Below are positions 1-7,440 of a stretch of DNA of 64,000 bases, piece after piece. The first letter of the stretch is position 1, and each line of letters begins with the position of its first letter. The position numbers were made by a program, and so were the translations under genes. Below the pieces are notes generated by a model. It did not search any database. It was not told the DNA's origin and saw only the letters and a list, made by a program, of their open reading frames with translations. Origin of the DNA: CADEDH01 sp047974625 (GTDB lineage Bacteria > Actinomycetota > Acidimicrobiia > Acidimicrobiales > SZUA-35); assembly GCA_047974625.1 (NCBI GenBank), contig JBKECK010000114.1, positions 69,059-133,058 on the forward strand, read 5' to 3'.

Positions 1-1980
1 TCCCGGGGCCGGGGGCCGCGGGGCCGGGGCCGACCGCGCCGGCGCTGGCGGACCCCGGACCGGGTCGAGGTGGTGGAACTGCTGCACCACCGAGGCCTCC
101 TGCCGGTCATCCACTTCATCTTCAGCCGGGCCGCCTGCACCGACGCGGCCGGTGCCGTTCTGGACTCGGGCCTGGTCCTGACCACGGCGGCGGAGCGCCG
201 GCGGATCGGGGAGATCGTCGAGGCCCACCTCGACACCCTCGACCCTGGCGACCTCGACGTCCTCGGCTACGACCGGTTCCGGGCCGCCCTCGACGCCGGG
301 GTGGCCGCCCACCACGCCGGCATGGTGCCCCCGTTCAAGGAGGCAGTGGAGGCCTGCTTCGTGGAGGGCCTGGTCAAGGTGGTGTTCGCCACTGAGACCC
401 TGGCCCTGGGGATCAATATGCCGGCCCGGTCGGTGGTGATCGACAAGCTGACCAAGTTCACCGGCGACCACCACGAACCCCTGACCCCGGCCCAGTACAC
501 CCAGCTCACGGGCCGGGCGGGCCGCAGGGGCATCGACACCGCCGGCACGGCCGTGGTGCTGTGGTCCCCGTTCGTCCGGTTCGAACAGGTGGCCGACCTG
601 GCCCTCAGCCGCCGGTTCACCCTGACCTCGTCGTTCCGGCCCACCTACAACATGGCCGCCAATCTGGTGCGGCGCTACGACGCTGACCAGGCCCGGACCA
701 TGCTCACCCGGTCCTTCGCCCAGTTCCGGGCCGACGCCGGGGTGGTCCGGTCCGAGCAGCAGACCGAACGCCTGGTCCGCCGTCGCAACCAGCTGGCCGG
801 GCGGATCGAACGGGAGCACGGTCCGATCGAGGAGCTGCGGGCCGCCCTCGGAGTCGGCGACGGAGAGGGCATCGACCGGGCCGAACTCGCCTTCGCCCTC
901 GGACGACTTCAACCGGGCATGGTGGTCGACATCGACGCCACCACCGTCACCGGTCCGGTGGCCGTGGTGTCGGTGGCCGACAGGGGGCGGGGCCGGGTCA
1001 GGGCCCGGGTGGTCGACGTCACCGCCGCGGTGTACGACGTGGCCCCCCGCAACCTGCGGCGCCCCCCGGTGGAGCTGGGCCGGATCGAGCTGCCGTTGCC
1101 CTACCTGCCCGACAGTGTCAGCTTCCTCCACGACGTCGCCGATGAGCTGGGTCGGACCCGCCTGGCTGGCCGGCCGGGCCGGGATCTCGGTCCCGGATCG
1201 ATCCGGACTGCCGCCGACGTCGCCCCCGCGGCCCGCAAGGCCCTGCGCCGGCTCCAGCGCATCGACGACGACCTCGACCGGCAGCGGTCCAGGGCGGTGG
1301 CCCGGGCCGAGACCCTGGGCGGCCAGTTCGACCGGGTGTTGGCCCTCCTGGCCGATCACGGCCAGGTGGAGCTCGGGGCCGACCACGGCCGATCGGGGTC
1401 CGGTCCCCCCGGCGCCGGTGGGGAGCAGTGGCGGCTGACCACGTCGGGCCAGCGGCTGGCCCGCCTTTACCACGAGTGCGATCTGCTGGTGGTGGAGGCC
1501 CTGGAGGACGGGGTATTCGACGGCCTCGACCCGGCCGGTGTGGCCGCGGTGGCGTCATGTCTGGTTTACGAGGAACGCCGGGCGGCCCTGCGGGGCGAAC
1601 CCTGGTTCCCGTCCCAGGTGCTGCGTCATCGCTACACCCGCCTGGCCGGCTTGCACCTGCGCCTCACCGTCGACGAGACCGACGCCGGCCTGCCCCCCAC
1701 CCGGCCCCCGGACCCCGGGTTCGTGCCCATCGCCCACGGGTGGGCGGCCGGCGGCGACCTGGGCGAGGTGCTCGGCGACGAGGAGCTGACCGGCGGCGAT
1801 TTCGTCCGCACCACTAAACAGCTGGTCGATCTGCTCCGCCAGCTGGCGGTGCTGGCCCCATCGGCGGCGACCGGGCGGGCGGCGGCGGCCGCGGCCGAGG
1901 CCATGCACCGGGACGTGGTGTCGGCGTCGTCTCTGGTCGACCCCGATCCGGGCGGTGAGCCCGCCGGGCCCCGCCCGTGA
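1..1980 (+). CDS. helY: SKI2/HelY-like superfamily II helicase, C-terminal part (5' truncated by window)
   Basis: This is the C-terminal two thirds or so of a large SKI2/Mtr4-type ATP-dependent RNA helicase. The frame is open from base 1, so the ATP-binding half and true start lie upstream; the first in-window GTG (70) is not a credible start. The visible part begins in the second RecA-like domain. Motif V-like FATETLALGINMPAR lies near 385-430 and motif VI QLTGRAGRRGID near 502-537. After this come the winged-helix and helical-bundle regions usual for HelY. The gene overlaps the next by 4 bp (GTGA), so the two are probably translationally coupled. The family assignment is strong; the RNA substrate is unknown. 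Confidence 0.88.
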   Translation, partial: SRGRGPRGRGRPRRRWRTPDRVEVVELLHHRGLLPVIHFIFSRAACTDAAGAVLDSGLVLTTAAERRRIGEIVEAHLDTLDPGDLDVLGYDRFRAALDAGVAAHHAGMVPPFKEAVEACFVEGLVKVVFATETLALGINMPARSVVIDKLTKFTGDHHEPLTPAQYTQLTGRAGRRGIDTAGTAVVLWSPFVRFEQVADLALSRRFTLTSSFRPTYNMAANLVRRYDADQARTMLTRSFAQFRADAGVVRSEQQTERLVRRRNQLAGRIEREHGPIEELRAALGVGDGEGIDRAELAFALGRLQPGMVVDIDATTVTGPVAVVSVADRGRGRVRARVVDVTAAVYDVAPRNLRRPPVELGRIELPLPYLPDSVSFLHDVADELGRTRLAGRPGRDLGPGSIRTAADVAPAARKALRRLQRIDDDLDRQRSRAVARAETLGGQFDRVLALLADHGQVELGADHGRSGSGPPGAGGEQWRLTTSGQRLARLYHECDLLVVEALEDGVFDGLDPAGVAAVASCLVYEERRAALRGEPWFPSQVLRHRYTRLAGLHLRLTVDETDAGLPPTRPPDPGFVPIAHGWAAGGDLGEVLGDEELTGGDFVRTTKQLVDLLRQLAVLAPSAATGRAAAAAAEAMHRDVVSASSLVDPDPGGEPAGPRP

Positions 1981-2576
1981 CCATCGAGAAGGGCCGGGCC
2001 TGGGGGGAGCTTACCGACGCCGAGCCCGAGGCCGTGGCCGGCGGCGACGCCGCCCTGGCCGCCCTGGCCGACGCCGCCCAGCGGGACGACCGGTCGGCCA
2101 CCCTGGCCGTCGAGGGGGGTGACGTGCTTGCCACCCTCGGCGTTGTCGGGCTCCGCCCGGTGGGGGAGCGGATGGCGTTCCCGGTGGACCTCGGCCGGGT
2201 CCGGCTCGACGGGGGCGACCCGGTGCCCTTCGCCGCCCACCTGGTGGCCCGGCGTCGGGCCTGGAGGGGGGAGGTCGCGGTGGTGATGAACGCCGCCTGG
2301 ATCGGGCGTTGGTACCTCGGTCCCCGGGCCCACCTGAACGACGGCCTTCTCGACGTCACGGTGGGGGATCTACCCCTCCGCCAGCTGGCCCTGGCCCGGC
2401 GGCGGGCCGTCACCGGCACCCACCTGCCCCACCCCGATCTGACCACCCGGCGCGCCCCCACCTGGGAATATCGCTTTAACCGACCGGTGACGGTGCGGGC
2501 CGACGGCCGCCCAGTCGGTGTGGCCAGGTGGATCCGGGTGGATGTGGTCCCCGACTGCTTCGTGCTGGTTGCCTGA
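1977..2576 (+). CDS. Orphan diacylglycerol/lipid kinase C-terminal-like domain protein
   Basis: This 199-residue protein starts with GTG inside the helicase stop codon. Residues from about 100 to the end resemble the C-terminal beta-sandwich of the YegS/DgkB lipid-kinase family: NAAWIGRWYLGPRAHLNDG, then GLLDV, and the late ADGRPVG segment. The N-terminal ATP-binding domain with the GGDGT motif is absent, and the first 100 residues are Ala-rich without a recognisable motif. It is therefore unlikely to be a kinase alone. It could pair with a separate catalytic protein or have a binding role. The domain call is by eye. Confidence 0.6.
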   Translation: MTIEKGRAWGELTDAEPEAVAGGDAALAALADAAQRDDRSATLAVEGGDVLATLGVVGLRPVGERMAFPVDLGRVRLDGGDPVPFAAHLVARRRAWRGEVAVVMNAAWIGRWYLGPRAHLNDGLLDVTVGDLPLRQLALARRRAVTGTHLPHPDLTTRRAPTWEYRFNRPVTVRADGRPVGVARWIRVDVVPDCFVLVA

Positions 2577-2640
2577 GGACCTACAGGCTTCTGTGGGCGG
2601 TCCGCCCTACGGGGCCGATGTCGGCCTAGTCTTGCCGCCC

Positions 2641-4254
2641 GTGGCTCCGTACGTCGTAGAAGATTTCACCGCCGTCGAACAGGACGTGCTGCGACGCTAC
2701 TTCACCAACCTGGACCAACCGGTGTTCGCCCTCGTGAACCTTCCCGAGGTGGTGAAGGGGGCCTTGTTCGCCCGGTACTCGCGGTCGGCCAAGAGCCTGC
2801 GTCGCCTGTTCCTCGACGAGTTCGTCGGAGAGCTCGACATCGCCGGTGACCAGTCGATCGACGCCACGATCGGGATGCGGCGGGCCGAGGAACTCTACGA
2901 CCGGGTCTTCGTCGAGTACGGGGACGACTCGGTGGCCCAGCTCGGCGGGGTCCACCTGGCCTGTGAGCAGGCGTCGAACGTGCTCACGAAGGTCCTGGAG
3001 TGGGGCCGGCTGGCCTCCTACCTGGAGCAGTCCACCCGCTACATCGCCTACGACAGCCGTCACGGGGGCCGCTACCGCTACTTCCGGGACCCCGACGTCC
3101 TGTCCTCCGCCCTCGGCACCCGCTACATCGGCGACCTCGATCGTCTCTTCGACACCTACGCGGAGCTGACCCCCCGGGTCCAGGAGCACGTCCGGTCCAC
3201 CACGCCGAAGGGTCCGACCGACAGCGACTTCGTGTACCGCACCGCGGTGAAGGCCAAGGCGCTCGACGCCGTCCGGGGCATCCTGCCCGCCGCGGCCCAG
3301 TCGAACGTCGGGATCTACGCCAGCGGTCAGAGCTACGAACAGCTGCTGCTTCGGATGCGGGCCGCCGAGCTGCCCGAGGCCCGCCAGTACGCCGACATGA
3401 TGCTCGTCGAACTGCGCAAGGTCATCCCGTCGTTCGTGCGCCGGGTGGACCTGGCCGACCGGGGTGAGGCCCACAGCGCCTACCTGGCCGGTATCCGCAC
3501 CGGCATGGCCTCGGTGGCCGACGATCTGCTCGGTTCAGCCGACGTCCACGACGACGAGGCCCGGGTCGACCTGGTCGATTTCGACCCGGACGCCGAGGTG
3601 AAATTGGTCACGGCGATGCTCTACCCCTACAGCCACCGGTCCGAGGCCGAGATCCGGCGGCGGGTGGAGGCGATGTCGGTGGAGGAGCGTCGGCGGGTCA
3701 TCGACGCCTACACCGGGGACCGGACGAACCGGCGCCACCGGCCGGGTCGGGCCCTCGAGCGGCCCTTCTATCGGTTCGACATCCTCGCCGACTACGGGGC
3801 CTTCCGGGATCTGCAGCGGCACCGGATGGCGACCATCGAATGGCAGCCCCTCAGTCCCTACCACGGCTACACCCGGCCGGACCTCATCGACGAGGCCGGG
3901 GTGGCCGACGAGTTCGACGAGGCCATGGAGCGGTCGGCCAGCCTCTACGAGGCCGTCCGCCCCGAGTTCCCCCTCCAGGCCGCCTACGCGGTGAGCCTCG
4001 CGTATCGCATCCGCTTCAGTGTCAACCTGAACGCGCGGGCCGCCATGCACACCCTGGAGCTGCGCAGCACACCCCAGGGACACCCGGCGTACCGGGCCGT
4101 CGCGCAGGAGATGCACCGACTCATCGCCGATGAGGCTGGACACCGGGCGATCGCGGCTACGATGCTGTTCGTCGATCACTCCACGGCGGCGGACCTGGAG
4201 CGGTTGGATTCTGAGCGACGGGCAGAAGCAAGAAGGGCAGGTAGCACTGCCTAA
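2641..4254 (+). CDS. ThyX-like (FAD-dependent thymidylate synthase superfamily) double-domain protein
   Basis: This is a 537-residue protein, about twice the usual ThyX length. GTG at 2641 gives the natural start MAPYVVEDF; the frame extends upstream only as unlikely sequence over the previous gene's end. The ThyX signature (RHR followed by SxRY) seems divided between two halves. The N-terminal half has WGRLASYLEQSTRY at residues 121-134, keeping S-T-R-Y but losing RHR. The C-terminal half has RHRMATIEW from residue 393, keeping RHR but losing SxRY. It may be a ThyX paralogue with altered function rather than the cell's thymidylate synthase. The family is likely, the activity uncertain. Confidence 0.7.
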   Translation: MAPYVVEDFTAVEQDVLRRYFTNLDQPVFALVNLPEVVKGALFARYSRSAKSLRRLFLDEFVGELDIAGDQSIDATIGMRRAEELYDRVFVEYGDDSVAQLGGVHLACEQASNVLTKVLEWGRLASYLEQSTRYIAYDSRHGGRYRYFRDPDVLSSALGTRYIGDLDRLFDTYAELTPRVQEHVRSTTPKGPTDSDFVYRTAVKAKALDAVRGILPAAAQSNVGIYASGQSYEQLLLRMRAAELPEARQYADMMLVELRKVIPSFVRRVDLADRGEAHSAYLAGIRTGMASVADDLLGSADVHDDEARVDLVDFDPDAEVKLVTAMLYPYSHRSEAEIRRRVEAMSVEERRRVIDAYTGDRTNRRHRPGRALERPFYRFDILADYGAFRDLQRHRMATIEWQPLSPYHGYTRPDLIDEAGVADEFDEAMERSASLYEAVRPEFPLQAAYAVSLAYRIRFSVNLNARAAMHTLELRSTPQGHPAYRAVAQEMHRLIADEAGHRAIAATMLFVDHSTAADLERLDSERRAEARRAGSTA

Positions 4255-4303
4255 GCTGCGGCCCGTACCCAAGGGCCCCTCGAAGTCCCGAAGGAGCCCT
4301 TGA

Positions 4304-5203
4304 ATGGCCAAACGATCGTTATCCGTCAGCCGAGCCAAGGCTGCCCTGTTCGGAAGTGCGGTCGGCGCCGCCGTCCTGCTGGTTCCGGTCGGCGTCAGCC
4401 CGGCCGCCGCCGACAGTTCCCACACCGTCAAGCCCGGAGAGACCCTGTCGGGCATCGCCCGCGACCACGGGGTGTCGGTGGGTTCCCTCGCCGGCAACAA
4501 CGGGATCGGCAACGTGAACCTGATCCGTATCGGCCAGGTCCTCCAGATCCCGGCGGGTGGTGGATCGACTGGCGGGGGTTCTGCCGGCACCCATCGGGTC
4601 CAGTCCGGGGAGACCCTGAGCGGCATCGCCCGCCGCTACGGCGTGTCCACCTCGGCGTTGGCGGCCAGCAACAGCATCAGCAATCCACACTTCATCCGGT
4701 CGGGGCAGAACCTCACGATCCCCGCCGGCGGCTCTACCTCGTCGGGGGGTGGCTCCGTGTCGGGCTACTCGTCGTTGCCGTCCCGGATCACGAACAACGC
4801 CGACCGGCTCGCCCTGGTCCCCTCCTTCGAACGGTGGGCCGCCCACTACGGCGTTCCCGCCGATCTGCTCATGGCGATCGCCTACCAGGAATCCGGTTGG
4901 CAGACCGCGGTGGTGTCACACAAGAGCGCCGTAGGTGTGGGCCAGCTCATGCCGAGAACGTCCCGCTGGATCGCCGACGATCTGATCGGCATCCCCTCCC
5001 TAGACCCGGCTGTGCCCGACGACAACATCCGGATGGCCGCCCGCTACCTGGATTGGCTGCTCGATCGCGCCGCCACCACCGATGACGCCATCGCCGGCTA
5101 CTACCAGGGCCCAACGTCGGTCGCCTCCCGGGGTTGGTACGAGGATACGAAGGCCTACGTGGCCAGCGTCAACGGCATGCGTTGGCGTTTCCAGCGCGGC
5201 TGA
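4304..5203 (+). CDS. Secreted LysM-lytic transglycosylase (SLT) protein
   Basis: This 299-residue exported peptidoglycan-cleaving enzyme has an N-terminal signal peptide (basic start, hydrophobic stretch near 13-30, AAA cleavage region). It carries two LysM peptidoglycan-binding repeats, about 40-83 and 96-139, joined by Gly/Ser linkers. A C-terminal goose-lysozyme/SLT domain spans about 180-295; the catalytic Glu is probably Glu195 in AYQESGW, followed by AVGVGQLMP. The start is ATG 4304, with AAGGAGCC just upstream. It probably trims cell-wall glycan strands during growth or division. Confidence 0.92.
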   Translation: MAKRSLSVSRAKAALFGSAVGAAVLLVPVGVSPAAADSSHTVKPGETLSGIARDHGVSVGSLAGNNGIGNVNLIRIGQVLQIPAGGGSTGGGSAGTHRVQSGETLSGIARRYGVSTSALAASNSISNPHFIRSGQNLTIPAGGSTSSGGGSVSGYSSLPSRITNNADRLALVPSFERWAAHYGVPADLLMAIAYQESGWQTAVVSHKSAVGVGQLMPRTSRWIADDLIGIPSLDPAVPDDNIRMAARYLDWLLDRAATTDDAIAGYYQGPTSVASRGWYEDTKAYVASVNGMRWRFQRG

Positions 5204-5317
5204 CCTTGTCGTTCGGGTTGACGTCCTCGACCGATTGTTGCCAGGGTGCAGCCGAAGCGGTCCCCGAGTGGCTAGAGTCCGGCCGATTCGGGACGGTCAG
5301 AACCCAAGGCGAGCTTG

Positions 5318-5845
5318 ATGAGTGACGACGAAATCGACGACGGCTACGAAGGCGAACGAGACGACGACTTCGACGCGGACGACGAGGATCTGGACGGCGA
5401 TCTCGACGACGAAGAACTCGACGATGAGGAGCTCGACCTTGACGATGAGGAGCTCGACGAGTTCTCCGACGGTGGCGACGCCAGCGAGGACGAGGAGGAG
5501 GAAGAAGAGGAAGAGCAGGAGGATCCCAAGCCGCGGGCGCGCAAGGTCAACGACGACGACGACGATGACGATGACGAGGACCCCGACGATGTCGAGGCCG
5601 ACCTCGAGGCCATCCTCCGGGACCGCATGGCGGCCGCCGAGGACGACGATGACGACGAGGACGACGACGGCGAGAACCCGCTCCCGAAGCGCGAATCGGT
5701 GTCCAGCCCCCGCAACGACGAGTTCGTGTGCGAGAGTTGTTTCATGTTGGTGAACCGGGCCCAGTTCGGCTCGTCCCGGGACCCCCGGTGTCCGATGGGC
5801 GATCCGGAATGTCCATCGATCGTACGGATATTCGGTTCGTCGTGA
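5318..5845 (+). CDS. Highly acidic protein with C-terminal zinc ribbon (DUF4193-like)
   Basis: The 175-residue protein is dominated by Asp/Glu runs over residues 3-125. Its compact C-terminus carries DEFVCESCF and, later, RCPMGDPEC, four cysteines that could bind one zinc. DEFxCxSCFxxxxRxQ resembles the small actinobacterial DUF4193 family, but the acidic N-terminal extension is much longer than usual. ATG 5318 is preferred over TTG 5315; AAGGCGAG lies upstream. It may bind basic proteins or the RNA-polymerase/ribosome machinery, but that is a guess. It overlaps the next gene by 4 bp. Confidence 0.75.
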   Translation: MSDDEIDDGYEGERDDDFDADDEDLDGDLDDEELDDEELDLDDEELDEFSDGGDASEDEEEEEEEEQEDPKPRARKVNDDDDDDDDEDPDDVEADLEAILRDRMAAAEDDDDDEDDDGENPLPKRESVSSPRNDEFVCESCFMLVNRAQFGSSRDPRCPMGDPECPSIVRIFGSS

Positions 5846-6426
5846 GCGACGACGCCACGGGTAACCCGCTCGAACCGCTGATCGAGCTGTTCGTCTACGC
5901 CCCTATCGGGTTCATCTACGAGTACGAAGAGGTGCTGCCCCAGCTGATCCGCCGGGGTCGGAGCCAGGTTCAGCTCGCCCGCTTCTTCGGCGGCATGGCC
6001 GCGGAACGGGCCGGGGCCGGCTCGGGCGACGGCGGATCCGACCTGGACGTCGGGGCCCTGCTCTCCACCGCCGCCAGCGCCGTCACCCGCCTGCTCAACG
6101 ACGTCGACGGAGCCATGCAGGCCCTAGACCGTCGCGACGCCCAGCGGGCCGCAGCGGCCGCCGAGGAGGGTGCTGTCGGGAACGAGGGTGCTGTCGGGAA
6201 CGAGGGTGCTGTCGGGAACGAGGGTGCCACCAACGAGGACGGTGCCGGGGAGCCCGGAGTGGCCGATCTGGGTATCGACGGCTACGACGATCTCAACGCC
6301 CGCACCATCATCGACCTACTCGATGAGCTGAGCCCCCGTCAGCGGGCGGCGGTGGCCGCCTACGAGACAGCCAATCGGGGACGCAAGACGGTGCTGGCCA
6401 AACTGGCGCGGTTGGCCGACAGCTGA
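5842..6426 (+). CDS. Actinobacterial conserved protein with C-terminal helical motif
   Basis: This 194-residue protein of unknown function starts at GTG 5842, overlapping the preceding stop (GTGA); ATG 5809 in the same frame is an alternative. The N-terminus (PLIELFVYAPIGFIYEYEE) is conserved-looking and amphipathic. A disordered Ala/Gly/Glu middle follows, with three perfect GAVGNE repeats. The C-terminus, from GYDDLNARTIIDLLDEL through YETANRGRKTVLAKL, resembles a short helical motif (DUF8129-like) ending many actinobacterial membrane-associated proteins. No catalytic motif is visible. Coupling suggests joint function with the acidic zinc-ribbon protein. Confidence 0.65.
   Translation: MSDDATGNPLEPLIELFVYAPIGFIYEYEEVLPQLIRRGRSQVQLARFFGGMAAERAGAGSGDGGSDLDVGALLSTAASAVTRLLNDVDGAMQALDRRDAQRAAAAAEEGAVGNEGAVGNEGAVGNEGATNEDGAGEPGVADLGIDGYDDLNARTIIDLLDELSPRQRAAVAAYETANRGRKTVLAKLARLADS
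6166..6219 (+). repeat. Three perfect 18-bp tandem repeats within a CDS
   Basis: The unit gagggtgctgtcgggaac occurs three times head to tail, with a partial fourth (gagggtgc). It encodes EGAVGN repeats in a disordered linker. Perfect identity suggests recent slippage; copy number may vary between strains. Confidence 0.9.
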
Positions 6427-6430
6427 GGCC

Positions 6431-6907
6431 GTGGACACCGCCCGGCCCGCAACCGCCTCCGACGTGGACCTCATCCTGGCCCTCGGCGCTCAGGCCCGCG
6501 ACCAGGCGGGAGAGGGGCGGGGTGGGCCGCTGTTCCTGGCCCGCGAGATGTCGGGTCCCGACGAGGCCCGGTCACGGCTGCTAGAGGCCATCAGCGCCGC
6601 CGATCACCGGCTGGTGGTGGGCGAGTTCGACGGGACCGTGGCCGGCTATGGGCTGGCCGTGATCGAGTCGCTGGTCGACGGTTCCCGCCTGGCTGTGGTG
6701 GAACACCTGGTGGTCGATCCGGATTTTCGCCAGGTCGGCGTGGGGGAGGCCATGATGAACCTCCTCATCGACAAGGCCCGGGACGCCGGTTGTGTCGGCA
6801 TCGACTCCTGGGCCCTACCCGGCGACCGGCAGACCAAGAACTTCTTCGAGTCGTTCGGCCTCAAGGCCCGGCTCCTGCTCGTCCACCGGTCGTTTGCCGA
6901 CGACTGA
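6431..6907 (+). CDS. GNAT-family N-acetyltransferase
   Basis: This 158-residue single-domain GNAT protein starts with GTG 6431, four bases after the previous stop. Strand beta4 and the acetyl-CoA loop are visible as LAVVEHLVVDPDFRQVGVGEAMM, near residues 92-116, matching the family's Q/RxxGxG/A pyrophosphate-binding motif. The end (GDRQTKNFFESFGLKAR) is the usual Asn/Tyr-containing helix. It would transfer an acetyl group to an amine on an unknown small molecule or protein. It lies in a run with the acidic zinc-ribbon and Nudix genes. Confidence 0.85.
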   Translation: MDTARPATASDVDLILALGAQARDQAGEGRGGPLFLAREMSGPDEARSRLLEAISAADHRLVVGEFDGTVAGYGLAVIESLVDGSRLAVVEHLVVDPDFRQVGVGEAMMNLLIDKARDAGCVGIDSWALPGDRQTKNFFESFGLKARLLLVHRSFADD

Positions 6908-6926
6908 GCGCCCCACCGCCTCACCC

Positions 6927-7337
6927 ATGGACCATCCGGCACACCGACCCGAGCTGAGCGTCGGGGCGATCGTCATCGACCGGGGGCGGCTTCTCCTGGT
7001 CGAGCGGGGGCGACCCCCTGGGGTGGGCCAGTGGTCGGTGCCCGGGGGCCGGGTGGAGGCGGGCGAGACCCTGGCCGAGGCGGTCGAACGGGAGGTGCTG
7101 GAGGAGACCGGCTGCCGGGTCCGTTGCGGCCCCTTCGTGGGGCTGGCCGAACGGATCTCCCCCCAATGGCATTTCGTCATCCTCGACTTCACGGCCGAGT
7201 TGACCGCCCCCTCCGATCTCCTCAGCCCTGGCGACGACGCCGCCGATGCGGCCTGGGTTGACCTGGTCGAGGTGGGTGACCTTCCTGTCGTCCCCGGCCT
7301 GATCCCGTTCCTGCGGGAACACGGCATCCTGCCCTGA
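6927..7337 (+). CDS. Nudix hydrolase
   Basis: This 136-residue Nudix pyrophosphohydrolase starts at ATG 6927; longer in-frame extensions overlap the GNAT gene and lack domain similarity. The Nudix box is complete: G-G-R-V-E-A-G-E-T-L, then REVLEETG, around residues 40-62, with the paired glutamates that bind magnesium. The N-terminus (ELSVGAIVIDRGRLLLVERG) is the standard ADP-ribose/NTP-pyrophosphatase-like strand pattern. The substrate cannot be inferred. It ends at a strong hairpin shared with the convergent gene. Confidence 0.9.
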   Translation: MDHPAHRPELSVGAIVIDRGRLLLVERGRPPGVGQWSVPGGRVEAGETLAEAVEREVLEETGCRVRCGPFVGLAERISPQWHFVILDFTAELTAPSDLLSPGDDAADAAWVDLVEVGDLPVVPGLIPFLREHGILP

Positions 7338-7355
7338 GCCTGAGCCCGGACGCGA

Positions 7356-7390
7356 TCGGGTCCCGCCGACGAGGCGTCGACGGGACCCGA
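7356..7390. terminator. Bidirectional hairpin terminator between convergent genes
   Basis: A perfect 10-bp inverted repeat TCGGGTCCCG / CGGGACCCGA spans 7356-7365 and 7381-7390. The 15-base loop contains a nested CGACG/CGTCG pairing. It lies between the convergent stops at 7337 and 7441. There is no U-tract, so it may be a factor-assisted or actinobacterial I-shaped terminator. Confidence 0.75.
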
Positions 7391-7440
7391 ATCGGGATTC
7401 GAGCCGTTGGACGAAGGTGCGGCGCGGTGTGCGCCGGACC

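Noticed and set aside
5204..5317. tRNA-like stretch around ccgagtggctagagtccgg
   Set aside because: It recalls the D-arm of class II tRNAs, but no cloverleaf, anticodon arm or acceptor stem can be formed.
5344..5745. Ser-rich antisense ORF
   Set aside because: It only mirrors the Asp/Glu codon runs of the acidic protein on the other strand.
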